NCBI GenBank assembly: GCA_023105745.1
Contig: JALGQZ010000009.1
Span: forward strand, 37,128,409 to 37,192,408
Direction of reading: 5' to 3'
Source: Austropuccinia psidii
Taxonomy: Eukaryota; Basidiomycota; Pucciniomycetes; Pucciniales; Sphaerophragmiaceae
DNA: 64,000 nt
Shown: positions 35,160-47,812 of the stretch, piece by piece
Layout: each line of letters starts with the position of its first letter
How positions within the stretch are numbered: position 1 is the stretch's first letter
Notes under the pieces: model-generated
The model's input: only the letters and a program-made list of their open reading frames with translations
Databases searched by the model: none
What the model was told of the DNA's origin: nothing
Translations under genes and position numbers: made by a program

Positions 35160-37338
35160 ATTGGGACTAATTTGTATTGGAAATCAACATTTATTTTAGA
35201 GCGTTCATTTGATTATTTTTTAGAAAAAATTCTTCTTCAAGAAAAAAAAGAATACTGTAATATGGTTTTCGTTTGATTTTTTTATTTAAATGGAGAGTTT
35301 TTTGTTAAAATCAATAATTATGAAAAAGTTTCCATTTCAATGTTTTTCCTTTTTTTAAAAAAACAAAAACGGATAGAAAATGGAAAGATTTTCTTTCAAT
35401 TTTGCAACATTTATTTTATTATTCTTACTCAAAATAAATAGAACCAAATATCAATTGTTTTTTTTAAGAAAAACAACGAAAAACTTAAAAAAATAAAAAT
35501 GATCAAAAGATTGGACGGAAAAGATTTTTTCAAGTAATCTTCAGCTTCAATCGTCAACAAAAAATGTACTGAGTACTGACTATAATCAATAAAGTGAGAT
35601 TTGTAAATTGGTTGTACGATAACAGGATAAAGAAATCTTTGGGAAATGATTATTTCACCAAATAAAATTCCCTAAAGAGCTTAACGCTTAAAATTTAAGA
35701 GGATTGAAATATTTATTTTTTAGCCAAAAGCGTAAATTTTCTCTCAAGTCCGTCATGAAAATAAATGTTGTACAGTACATATTTCAAGTCTTCAGTCTAG
35801 ACTCTACACTACAGCTATAAACCTATACAGCTTAAAACTTTCCATCAATAACCAAGATCTTAAGCAGGATACAGCAGTCGCAATGAAATAATGGAGAATT
35901 CTTGAAACTTTCACGTTAGATGATGGCTGCTTTGGTGGCTATGTCTCTCAAGTTTGTCAACTTTCATAGTCAAGTCATTGGACGATGATGACAAAGTCAA
36001 GTCAGTCAGCTATTCGAAGCTTGTAGGATCATGTCATTTATATTTAAAAATTCTTAAAGTTGGCTTGATTTGGTTTTTTGTCCAAGTTAAATAATTCCTG
36101 TCTCATCAGGAGTTAAGAATACCTCTTTCTTTCCCACTCGATTGGTCCTTAAAGATCTTTTATTTGAATTTTTGACGATAATCAATTATTGTCTGATAAA
36201 AAACTTGATCATCAAAAGATCCTCAAGTAATCTTGAGATTCTCATCTTGATCAACTTTAATCTTATGAATTTTATGATTATCTTGATATCAAAAACCTCT
36301 TATTTATGACCAACTTAATGCCAAATTTCTTTTAACGAGATTGAAACGGACTTGCAACGATAATTTAACGAAAAACTTAATTTATTGCAAAAGATAAAAC
36401 TAATCATCATTCTAAAATAAATACATTAAAATAAAAAAAAATCTTTATAATAAAAATAACTAAAAAAAAATTAAAAAGTTTCTTTAAAGAATTTTAAATA
36501 ATCATTAATATTTTTTTTTATCCCTCAACTTATCACGGTTGATTAACGATCGGGTTGAATCCTCCTAAATTTCATTGAAACTCCGTCAATCTTTAACAGC
36601 CTACTGATTCACTTTCATCGTCCTGTCCTCATTGGATGGGGTTCAACCGTTAACCTTTCGATTGAAGATCAAGATTATCGACTTAGGATCGAAATAGAAT
36701 AGGAGTAAAGCAGTGGAGGGAAGATTCAGTGAGTCCATCGAATCTGATATCAGGATCATATCTATAGATCATTTAACTGATTATGGTTTTAGCTATTAAA
36801 AATAGTCCAAAGTATCTCTAATTGGAAGAAGCTGATAGTTTGACTCTAAAAATTCAAGTTAATATCCCCTTGAGATTCAAAAAAGATTGATTTATTTACT
36901 TTGGCTACTTTGAAATTGTCTGCTAATTTTAGTTATCATCACTCCTATTACTAACTTACTATCTAATCTATAGTTAAAAAAACTTTTTAAAAGCTTTCTT
37001 AGCCTCCACATAAGAAACTTTTCTTTTTTTTTTCATATTCTCTCCATAACTTGAAAACTAAAATAATAATAAAAGTTTTCCAAACATTAGCGTATATAGT
37101 CTTGAGTTTAATGTTATAGTTTTCTTGAATTTGTTTATTATTGAAATCGTAAGGATATTTTTATTTTAATTATTGAAAATTTATTAATCTTTCTATTTGT
37201 AAGTGATCTTTGCAGTTACTCTCATATGAACTATTAAAAATTCTCTTCAAGTTAAGTTGAGGATTAATAAACTTGTTCCACTTTTTTCAAAGATTTCGAG
37301 TACTAGTAGGCCTAAGTAATCCATTTACCGCTAATCCA
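35160..37338 (+). promoter_or_regulatory. upstream region of the zinc-finger gene
   Basis: About 2.2 kb of non-repetitive sequence with higher GC than the retroelements and no convincing ORF. It holds at least one CCCCT (about 36866, the reverse of AGGGG, the element bound by Msn2-type fingers), several ATCAAGAT-type words around 36200-36300, and a purine/pyrimidine-mixed stretch at 36530-36740. A long 5' leader with introns is possible. No TATA box can be assigned with confidence. Confidence 0.35.
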
Positions 37339-39772
37339 ATGTCAATGTCATTTTCTTGCACTGAAAACTTTGAAGGTGAACTATTAATCTTAGTTCTTTT
37401 ACTTATAATCTGATCTTGACATTGATCCCATCTTAAATTATTACAGCCCAACTAATGAGGGTCAATTCGACTTCGAATTTTGATGAATCGGTTGAATCAT
37501 TAATTCCTTCGTTTTTATCGAACCATCAAGACGATTTCTCCTACCTTGAATCCAATTGTAATTCGAACGAAATGATTTTACCCACTTCGGATCAGTTTAT
37601 GATGGAAAGATTAGAAATTCTTTCTGAAGATTTCAATCCATCCAATTTGATCAAGATCAAGTCCCCACTAGAATTTGATCCTAACAATCCATTTCCAACT
37701 GATTCATCGAGATCAATTCAAGAAGTTTTGAAATCTTGTCCCATCATTTCCCATCCAATCGATACATCCATCACATCTTTTAGTCAGTCTTCACCTAATT
37801 TGATGGATAATGAGTTGAATTTAGATTCAAGTGAGTAAATTCTCTGCAAAGTGGTGCTTCTTTCAAGATTAAAATTCCCTGAAATCTTCAACTATAACAA
37901 AAATATCTTTTCCTGAATTCATTTGAATGGCTTAATGTCTTGCCAATCTTACTTGATGGCCAAATCTTTAAAATGTTGACGTCTCAGCCAGTCTTTCATA
38001 AAAGTCTATGGCTTGAATTAGTGCCATGTCTCAGAACTGGCAGCCCACTGTAAACTTACAGCATACATAACCTGTGACATGACGCAGCCCTGTTCCAAGA
38101 CATTTCACAAGAATCTGATATTTATTTTCACTCTTAGATTTTTTGCAAGCCTCGATCGGTCAACAAGAACCATCTTCATCCTCATCCTCATCTTCAATTG
38201 ATAATCCAATCCATCATCATCACCAACAACAACAACAAATTCATCATCCAATTCATCAACAAAATCAATCAAATCCTCAAGAACATCAATTTAAGCAACA
38301 AGAGCATCAATTTAATCAGCAAGAACGTCATTTTAATCAACAAGAACATCAATTTGATCAGCAAGAACATCCATTTAATCAGAAAGAACATCAATTTAAT
38401 CAGCAAGAAAATCAATTTGATCAGCAAGAACAACTTCAAAGCATTGATTTGGATTTGAATTTGAACTCAATTTACGATCTAAACCAGAATTTTCAACTCC
38501 ATCCATCTAATTATCTTCATTCTTCAATAAATCTAATCAACTCAACATTCGTCCCATCAAACGATCAGCATTCCTTCGGTCACCATGATCAATTCTTCAA
38601 TCAAAATATGCAATCAATCAATCCTTCCAATCAGTTGGATCAAAATCAATTCTTGGAATCAAATTCATTCATCAATCAGCTACCCATCAATTCTTTCGAC
38701 TTTCATCCTAACACAAAATTATCTTGCTCAACTTCAAATTCATTCCAATTCAACCAATCATCTGATCCTAATCTTTCATTCGATTCTCAAACTGATGACT
38801 CCTTGATCACTTCAATCTCCTCCAATGGATTCTCATCAGTCGGATTCCTTTCTCAAAATGATCACGAAGATTGGGATTTCAAACATTTAGAGAATTTCAA
38901 CCATTACTCAAATTGGAAACACTCACCCGGTTCTTCTAAATCACCAATTCAATTATTCTCCTCGGGCTCAGAACCATCTCCTACCCCACCTCAAACTTCT
39001 TCTCGCTCGTCTGAATCCCCTACAAAACCTTTCAAATCAAAAGCTCGATCTTCGCTCTCCTCAAGGTTATTTTCTCGTTCTTCTATGAATAACTTTGATT
39101 ATAGTAAACTGCCAACAAAAAGATCAAGAGGTAGAAGACCAATCGTTTCACCAGAGCTAGGTTTACCCATACCAGATGGAAGGCTCCTTATTGGCTTACA
39201 ATCTGTACCAGGCGGTCAAGCCTTTGATCCTAGCCTCAATCCAAATGCTGATACCGTCAAGTTTTGTGAACTGACAAAGACCGGGAAACGTAAAAAGATT
39301 TTTATTTGTCAAGTCAAGGCTTGTGGAAAGTGCTTCAAGTAAATCACTTTCAACCTTAATCTTTATTAATCGATCAAATTTATTGATTTACTTTTTTCTT
39401 ATCAATCAGGCGCAGTGAGCACTTGAAACGTCATGTAAGAAGCATTCACACCAATGACAAACGTAAGATAAACTTCATCATATCAACCACTTTTTAACCA
39501 TAAAGCTTTTCGACTTATTTTCATCTTGCATTTTTTTAGCTTATGACTGTCCCTGGCCAACTTGCTTTAGATCATTCAGCCGCCATGATAATCTAAACCA
39601 GCATTTACGAGTTCACCGACTTGAATCCAACGGTGAAGTCCTTAATGGCTTGCACATTGGTAGTGATGGTGTACTTCGACTTGATTTGGACGAAACACCC
39701 GTCGATCCAACCCCCTTAGGTTTAAAGAACGTTGCGCTTAATGAACCATTTTTATTTCCTGATGGTGTCTGA
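37339..39772 (+). CDS. Msn2/Msn4-type C2H2 zinc-finger transcription factor (spliced)
   Basis: Nuclear DNA-binding regulator, predicted to bind AGGGG stress-response elements. Proposed exons: 37339-37375, 37447-37830, 38138-39338, 39410-39462 and 39540-39772, all GT-AG and in frame, giving 635 residues. A shorter start at 37455 gives 620. The N-terminal half is Ser/Asn/Gln-rich, low in complexity, with a QQEHQFN heptad repeat. Basic Ser-rich stretches precede the fingers. Finger 1 is C531-X4-C536-X12-H549-X4-H554 with RSEHLKRHVRSIH. Finger 2 is C562-X4-C567-X12-H580-X3-H584 with FSRHDNLNQH. The recognition residues R,H,R and R,N,Q match yeast Msn2/Msn4 as I remember them. It is the only clear host gene here. 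Orthology within the fungus is not settled. Confidence 0.88.
38278..38424 (+). repeat. 21-bp coding minisatellite (QQEHQFN heptads)
   Basis: Seven consecutive 21-bp units of the form CAAGAACATCAATTTAATCA plus G, with a partial eighth, start at 38278, 38299, 38320, 38341, 38362, 38383 and 38404. They encode the Gln/Glu/His/Phe heptads of the zinc-finger protein. All length changes in whole units would stay in frame. Confidence 0.9.
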
Positions 39773-40750
39773 CGGTTTTCGGGGGCTCAAAATTTTAATT
39801 ATATCCTAATCAAACGTCTTGATCGGCTCTTTTTGTACAGAAAGGATGGGAAACCGCCCGGGTGGAATTTGATGGTTCCGAACTTGGTCGTCACAAATTG
39901 AGTTGCGATTTGAACATCTTCGTTCAAGCTTTTTTCCTGTTACTCTTCTACAGCCTAAAAAGAAAGGATTGGTATCCCGTTATAAGGACTTCACTTTTGA
40001 TTTGCTTCTTGTTATTATATCTTGTCTTGATTTCAATTTCCTTTGTTTTTCAAGTTTGCAACATACATGGATTGGATCTCGTTAGGGTAATTTTCATTAT
40101 AATATCAGCAAATTAAATGCACAAATAAATTCTTTCAAAGCCCGAAAACACTTGTTATGTATCTCTTCAATGTAGATTCATTATTATTATTATTGTTTAA
40201 ATTATGTCTTTTTTGCTTGTAGTTATCTTTCTATTATAGTTTAATTTAAGCTTGTCTTTTATTCAACACTCAAGCTAACATTTTTAAGTAAGATTGACGG
40301 TAATGCACATGATTTCAATATGCAGGCTATCTCGCGTTTGGCGCAGATCTTGTTCTTTGTATATATGGGCTTTCTGGTAGGGCTAGGCCAGCTGTGGATA
40401 GTGTTTTTAATGTGTTAATGTGTGTCTTGAACGGAGTGGTCTTGGACAAGTTTGTACCTCTACTGGTTTCGCAAAAATACAAGCCAGCTTCGTCCATCAC
40501 AACAATCTGAGCTTTTAATCCCTTGCTTCCGTTTATTGGCTTCGTATTGAACAGACGAAAGAAAAATAGCTCAAAAAAATCAAAAAATCAAAATGAACAA
40601 GAATAAAACAAATAATTATTATATATGAAAGGATTTAGAAAACCAAATTAAATTTTTGCCTAATTTTTATCTTAACAATAATAATGAATAAATAAAAATT
40701 GATTGATTTAAATAATTAAAAAAAATTGTTGAAATCAAATAAGCTAACTC
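39773..40750 (+). other. 3' region of the zinc-finger gene and unassigned sequence
   Basis: Probable 3' UTR, with AATAAA-like words at about 40121. An ORF at 39862-40116 has two hydrophobic stretches (WYPVIRTSLLICFLLLYLVL), and a further short hydrophobic frame follows ATGCAG at 40320 (FFVYMGFLVGLGQLWIVF). They could be exons of a small membrane protein, but there is no clear start, joining introns or known domain. I leave this open. Confidence 0.3.
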
Positions 40751-40797
40751 AAAAAGTACCCAATTTTGTATGGTAACAAAACTAATGGGTACTTTTT
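40751..40797. terminator. hairpin with T-run
   Basis: AAAAAGTACCCA...TTTTGT pairs with ACAAAA...TGGGTACTTTTT around an 8-base loop, followed by a T run. It lies about 1 kb beyond the zinc-finger gene. It may be a small inverted-repeat element or a transcript-end structure, and the type is tentative. Confidence 0.35.
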
Positions 40798-41993
40798 TTT
40801 TGCTCACTGGCCATTTTCCAAAAAAAAATTAGGAAAACTTATCAGAAACCATTGGAAGTAACTAGTAATTCTATTTATTGGTTGTTCAATTTTTATTTAA
40901 CACAGAAGTTGTATTGTTAAATGTACTTTTAGTTTATCCATGTAATATTTTTAGATGTACTTTTAGTTCATCCTTATGACTGTTATTTTACATCTAAAAC
41001 TCTTTACTAATTTATGGAAATATTTTTCTCATATAATTTTGAAATATATTTTCATGTATAAAGCTATAAATCTCTTTTGTAATTATTAATTTACTGAATT
41101 TTATTTTTATTTTAGTTTACTTTTTTTGAAAAAAATTAGATAAAATGTCTCACCCTTTTAATCCTAATGATTATATCTTATGACTATCCTATCTTGAGAT
41201 GAGTAATAATATTAGAAATAATAATAATCATAATAATAAGCCTGATAGCTCTAAAGATTAATATTTAATTGACACAATAAATCAAAATTCTTAAATTGAA
41301 CTTATACCATCTACACATTTATCAACTAGCCAGACATAAATATAGTCAAATTCAAAGGGAAATCTCAAGGCCTTATGGTTGAGCTTATGTTAAATATATT
41401 ACTTAAGATTACTTATTTATAATAACTTTTGAGTTAAGTCAAGAAGTAAATATGATTTAAAATATTGGTTAATACTATCAAGAATAACTGAGTTCATTTA
41501 TTGCAAGTCACCAAAAACAACTTTCAGCTCAGATGAGTAAGAACATGAAACAGATTAAGGAAAAAACTAAAAGGAAGAGTAAAATGTTTTAATATTTAGA
41601 TTATAGTATTGTAAAAAAAATCTACATCTTAAGTATTAGCTCAAAGTGATAAAAAAAAAATCCACTATTCAATTATTTAGAAGAGGAACAAAAACTAAAA
41701 AAAAAATTTAGTTGATGATAGCCCCCCCCCCAAAAAAAAAACAATAACAATGGGGAACAAAAAAATATTAAAAAAATTAAATATTTTTGGTTCTTTTAAA
41801 ATTATTTGAATTTAAATCATGAAAAGTGCACTTTAATTTTTTGGTTATGAAGAGACTTAAAAAAAAAAATAGAAAAAATTTCAATAAAAGTCATTATAAA
41901 GAAAAAGCTATTCCTGCCAGAATTAATAAAAGGTCCTACCAAGCTTCCAGCTTAATATTTGGTCACTCCAAGCCCAATTTTAAATATTGTGAA
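40798..41993. other. unassigned, possibly decayed retroelement leader
   Basis: AT-rich with homopolymer runs (11 C at about 41726, 9 A after it). A frame from 41145 starts MSHPFNPNDY but is stopped at once. Text near 41950-41985, read on the minus strand, weakly resembles the primer-binding motif beside a gyp-D LTR, so the right end may be gyp-D leader. No gene is called. Confidence 0.35.
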
Positions 41994-43257
41994 TCCAGGT
42001 TGAGTCTATATAGTAGCTTGAAATAGTAAATACAAGCTAGCACTATGACTGTGACATGATAAAAAATAATAAAAAATAGATAATAAGACCCTAATGTTAT
42101 AAGTAATAGTGGGGATGAATATATTGAGGGTATTTAGTGCAGTTTTTGAATATAATCTGACTCTAAAAATAAGCTAAAATAATTAAAAATATAATTATAT
42201 CACTTTAATTCTAAGAGTACTACTGGTTATTTACAGTTTTATTATGTAAGAATTCTAATTAATGATAATGGAGGTCTTTACAGTTAGGAAAGACCTGATT
42301 TTATCCTTTTTGGGGACTATGAAGGTTTGTTAAACTTCTAAAAAATCTGCAGAGGGAAATTTGTTACTCCAGAGGCTAGGTTGTGGTTCAGAATCATCAA
42401 TTCTGAAGTCAGTACTGTCATAATTGTGTTTTGAGACCACAAATGATCATTCTGGAGCAATATAGGGTGAAAACCTTTTTAACCTGCCAAATCAGAACTT
42501 TGATGACTAATAAAGAGTATTTTAATGAATAATATAAGTCATTTTGGGTGGATTTAATTTTTGAACTACCATTATTTTAAGTATTAAGCCAGTACTGCTT
42601 GGTACAGGTTTAATAAAGACCAGTATTGGTGAAAAAACTTCCAACCAAGATATCTCCATCAGTTTTTGAGATATCAAGAATTTAAAAGTGTATAATTAAA
42701 AAGTTTTATTAGCTCTTGAATTTGGTATGATTAATATTCACCCTTGTCAAAAATAGAAGAAGCTATAAGTGATTCAAGTTTTTTGATGTATTTTTGTACA
42801 TCAGTATATGGCTTGAGAAACTTCCAAGAAAAATATCTGTCAAATTATAAGAGATAAGAATTTTGATGATAAAGCATTTTAGCGCTTGATGAGATTTAAG
42901 ATCTTGGATACTTCACTGTAAAGCTATATGAAGATATGAGAAAGATAAAAGGTCTTTATATGTTTATTTTCAGAAAACCTGTATTTTTTTTGTTAAACGT
43001 TTGATCCAAGATCTCTCCTCCAGTTTTAAAAGTAAAGGTGTAAAAGGTATCTCAAATTAAAGCTCAAATCAAGATATTCAATTTGGTTATACTTTTGTAC
43101 AGTTTTTTACAAGACCTCTTAGACTCTTGAGGGGTTCTTAGTAAATAAAGGTGATATAATGGTATCTCCTGAAATAGGAATTCTAAAGAGGAATGGATGG
43201 TACCATTTTATAGATCTCCTTGAGGTATTCAAGAAAAACACCATTATGACTTGTTTA
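41994..43257 (-). repeat. gyp-D LTR fragment, inverted
   Basis: From TCCAGGTTGAGTCTATATAG it follows the minus-strand gyp-D LTR (compare 12432 and the reverse of 45411): ACTATGACTGTGACATG, the AGAAAACCTG block near 42970 and the TATCTCAA block. The TGTCA-side end is missing. At about 43258 the sequence changes abruptly to plus-strand integrase, so it is a truncated copy joined in the opposite orientation. Confidence 0.65.
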
Positions 43258-43261
43258 AGCT

Positions 43262-43980
43262 TCTAACAGCTTTAAAACTGGCTTATAACACCAGCCAGAA
43301 CTATACCACAGGTAATACACCTTATCTGATAGATAAAAGATAAAATCCCTTATTTTAAGTGGAGCACATGAAGAAAAATATTCTAATCATACACACCAAA
43401 GCCAAATATTTCCATGATATGTGGGAGAGAGCATGTGATAAAGAAGAAAGATTCATAACTGAGGCAAAGGAGTATAAAAAGTAGAGGTATGAAAATAACC
43501 ACAATGTAACTGACTTTAGGGAAGGTGGCCAGGTGCTAGTTTCCAACTTAAACTTCCATAAACTCAAAGGACCCAAGAAAAGGAGATGCTCATTTCTGGG
43601 ACCATTCACTATCATCATATTATAGGGAAAATTCAGTGGAAGTCAAACTCACAGACAGTTTCTCTAGGAAACACCCAGTGTTCCCAGTGAGCTTAGTCAA
43701 ACCATACCACAAAACTTCAGAAGATACATTCCCCTCCAGGAGTAAGATTCATACTCCACAAGACATAGTGGAAGTAGTAGACTCCGTCAGCCCATTGAAT
43801 AAAATCATCAAACCCAGGAAGATAAGATTCAATGGAAAAGAACATAGAAAGTATCTGATAATATTCAAGAACCAGACAGCTGATAAGTATAAATTGTTAG
43901 AAGAAGATGCAATAATAGATGGTGAAGTTCATCTGAAAAGATTAAGAGCCTCTAAGAGGGATAAAAAGTCTCATAAATGA
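43262..43980 (+). pseudogene. gyp-D integrase C-terminal part
   Basis: A plus-strand frame from LLTALKLAYNTS through FREGGQVLVSNLNFHKLKGP, with in-frame stops near 43343, 43358, 43483 and 43620. After a frameshift it is open from about 43636 to 43980: VEVKLTDSFSRKHPVFPVSL, then a Lys/Arg-rich end and a chromodomain-like segment (IKPRKIRFNGKEHRKY). The catalytic core is absent. It is followed at once by a polypurine tract and a gyp-D LTR, so it is the 3' end of a gyp-D element. Confidence 0.85.
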
Positions 43981-43984
43981 TGGG

Positions 43985-44003
43985 CTTTTTTGGAGGGAGG
44001 GTA
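43985..44003 (+). other. gyp-D polypurine tract
   Basis: TTTTTTGGAGGGAGGGTA ends at the TGTCATCC start of the LTR, the expected position for plus-strand priming. Confidence 0.7.
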
Positions 44004-45411
44004 TGTCATCCTGTGACTCAAAACCAGAGCCCAAGCATAAAAGCCAAATACTATAAAGACATTGGTAGAGAAAAAATCCACTAAAAGGTTACCTGAGCCA
44101 AAATTGCTCATAATGGAATCCAAAAGAAATAGGAAAAATTCTTTTTTACATATATATAGCTCCCATAACCATAGGAAAAAGAATAGAAAAGTTATTCCAG
44201 CACAAAACAAGAATTGAGCATAAACCATAATTTTCACTTCTAATTTAAAATACAAGGAAAGACAACTAACCCAACCCAATGTGTATCCAAAAAAAACTTT
44301 CAACAAGGACTATCCAATGAAACTAACAAAATAATGGTAGTATCAAGATGACAGAAGTTATGGTCAAATAAAGACCAAATAAGGATGAAAAAATACTCAC
44401 CTCCCATCTCACCTTTATAGATTTAGTGTGGGATACTTTAATAGTGTCTTTTTAAAAAGAGAAAAATAAGATATTTCTGCTGGTTCCATCCATATCCTTT
44501 TATATAACCTTTATCAAAAGTTTTTAAGTAAAATAGCTTGATATAAGATTTGAGAAAAATCCACATCTGAGTAATGAAATTTAAAATTGGTATAACTTTT
44601 CCATATCTGAAGCTAGCCATAAAAAATTAGGTACCATTGTGTAGATCCCATCAGTTGGTACAAGATGGTACACTTTTGAGCTCTCCATATTCAAAACTGA
44701 CAAATTTCTGGCAATTTTGAGATTAAAATTCCACATTCCTGTTGAAAATCCCATACTGTGGGATATTTTACCATATTCTTGAATATGAGGTATCAATTAA
44801 ATAAAGGAACTTTCTTATCCTTTAATACCTCAAATTTTGGAATTTATGGGGACCACATACAAGTACTTTACAGCATTCTATGCATCAGACACATCAGAAG
44901 AAGGATGTGAGGTCCCCAAATGAAAATGTTCACCCTGTATTGGAGAAAAATTCCCAGATGTGGTTTGAGAACCCCATATAGGCCCAATAAAGGCTGTATA
45001 AATCCTAAACCTTCCCTTTGGAGTGAAGAATTCTTCACTTTTTCTAGGCAAAAAGGATCAGAGCTCCTTACCACCCATTTTAAGGATAAAAAGGGAGCTT
45101 TCACTGCCCCAAAAAGAAATCCTCATACTTTCCTTATATTTCCTAAATGGTAAAATTGTTAAAAAACAATTCTAATCTTGGAAATAACTAACAGGTATAA
45201 TTATAGTAAGGATTATTTTAGTTATTATTATAGTAACCCAGCTGATAATAACTGCACTAAGGGCTTTCAACAGTACTCACCACCAACATAACAACTATAG
45301 CATGGCCCCAATATCACTATAATTTCTATTTTAAACTCATAAATATGTGACACAGTCATAGTTAAAGCATGTAAATACTATCTTATAGCTTCATCATAGA
45401 CTCATCCTGGA
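44004..45411 (+). repeat. gyp-D 3' LTR
   Basis: Runs from TGTCATCCTGTGACTC to about CTCATCCTGGA (CTCAGCCTGCA expected), 1408 bp, the same in order as 13867-12432 reversed. The GATGTGGTTT arm of the family's hairpin is at about 44956, but the second arm is mutated. ORFs inside are unrelated to the pol frame. Confidence 0.8.
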
Positions 45412-46087
45412 ACTAACTATAAGTCTAATTTTTAATATTGCAAGCTTGGAAAAGAATTTAAGTTTGTGTATTAAGGTAGTTTTACTCATAAACTACCAAG
45501 GTCCAAAATTTTTATCTCTTATCTTACTTTTAAACCTAAAATAAAATTTCAGTTAAAGATGAAAAATCATCATTTTTAAGCTTTAAATTTTCTCATCAAT
45601 AAGCTCCAAGGTTTCTGCCCAGCTTCAATTCAAAGAGTGAAATTTCATAGCTTAGCTGTCCTTTCTAAGGTTTCAAGAGGATTAAATTATACCAATAAAA
45701 CTATATCTTCATGATTTTTCTTGTAATTGATTGTTTCTGTCAAAATTTTCTGTTTTAGATTTTGAACCATAATTTTATAAGGTTATACCTTGAGTTTTAA
45801 GATAAAAATTACATCATTCTTAAATTATCAAATAGTGGAATATTAATATTTATTTTATTTTAAGTTTTAATTACTTTTAGGTGTAAGTGTTCAACTGGTA
45901 TTGCTTTTTTGGTCAATTTCACTTTTTATTCATAAACTTACTTATAGATTTCCAAATAAAGTTCATAGTTGTATTATAAAAGATATTTAGTGGTAAGTTT
46001 CAATTTGGATAATGTTTTTATCATGAATATTTCAATGGATATGACCTAAAATCATCAATATATGCATTGATAATTAAAGTGCATATA
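45412..46087. other. unassigned AT-rich flank
   Basis: 676 bases between the gyp-D LTR and the gyp-C LTR. No ORF, LTR motif or inverted repeat that I can support. It does not match the sequence beyond the opposite end of the gyp-C inverted pair (63761 onward). Confidence 0.5.
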
Positions 46088-47812
46088 TGTGAGCCTTGAG
46101 GTATATTTTACATACCCAAATAGGCCACAATTATCTTGAAAATAAATTCTGAATTATGCATAACTGATAAGTGATGCATATATCCAAAATTCATCATTTT
46201 TGATTTCAGAAAAGATGAATAACTATTTATTGAGTAAGTAAATCCATGGATTCTACACAAAAGTTCACCTAGGGTAGCTCCATAGAGTGAATAAGCTCAA
46301 ATTAGCTTTTTGAGGTGGTAATATGGAAAATACTTCAATAACACATCATCAATACCACATAAAAGATCCGTGAAAATTTTTGTTTTTCTTAATTTCATGC
46401 CAAAATGATGGGAATGTGAGAAATCCCATGTTACCTATACACTAAGGTTAGTGTTATGCATGTTTTGGGCACTTAATATCATGGTATTCTTACATGGACT
46501 TTTGGTACACCCATAGTGGATATCTCACTTGGAGCTTAAATTTCTATTTTGATGTGAAGAATAAGCAAGGGTGACAAAAGACATCAAAGAGAGCCAGGGT
46601 ACCCAACTTCTGAGGCCTCAGAGGCGTGGACAGCTCCAAAGCTTGGATAAATGGCTGATATTGGCCCAATTAGTAAACCAAAACACTTTGGGAACTTGGT
46701 TATCATGTTACAACTACAGTAAATCATAAGAAAATAGCAAATAACCTGCTTTTTTGACATGCCAAGGAGGTAAAGAGCTACTTAGACTCCTGTAACCATG
46801 TCACTTATTAATGAATTTCCATGGATAGACCCTAAAATAGTAATTAAAACCCTTTTTGGACTTTTATACATTGATTTACCTCATAGAAACCAGTTAAACA
46901 CTGATATTTGCAATTCTATGTAGAAATGAGGTAAAAACTTCAAAAATTCATTAAAAATAAAATTATTAATGCATCTCTCTGAAACATTCAGAGCCAGTGG
47001 GAAACTGTATTATCTATGGTACAACCAAAGAGAATTATAGTTCTACTAGTAAAATTGAAAGTTTTACTTACAGTCCATTTTTGACTATTCTACGTGAAAT
47101 ACTGAATCATCAAAAACTCACAGTAATTACAACCTGTGATGAAACTGCCAATAACATTGATAACTTTGAGAAATCAATCATTATTTTGAAATGAAAGAAG
47201 ATTTACAGATTTTACTCCTTTTATTCTTAACCATATTGGGGTTGGTAGTCATGTAAAAGCATCAATTGAGTAATTATTATAATCTTACGTGACAACAGAT
47301 GATTCAATTAATAATCCAAAATGGTTTATTGTTTTCTCACTCACTGGCTTTTCAGTTTGCTCCATGGAACACCTCTTTGAGCTTTTGCTGACTTAAAAGA
47401 GGCCTCCTCTTGCTGTTTTTTCCAAGAATCATCTTATTATCCATTTTATATCATTGTTACCAACAAGTAAGTATTAGTTAAACTATTCTTAAGTGTTTCA
47501 ATTATTTCAGAATCAATCAGAAAGACATTGAATCATAGAATCCAACTATATATTGTTAAAATACTTCTATAAATCATTTTGATCCCTTAAATCCACAATT
47601 CTACATCAAATTTCTCTACTTATATCTTTCAATAAGTTCTTTGGAGTATAAGTGAGTCATTTATCTCTAATTCTTAAAGTTTTATTCAAGAATTATCCTT
47701 ATAATTATTCTTGCAAAAGATAATTATATATTAAAATAATTTTATTATTTTAATAAAAGAAGGTTTTATTATTAAATTCTTCTTTTAATTGATTCTTGTA
47801 GACAATTACTGC

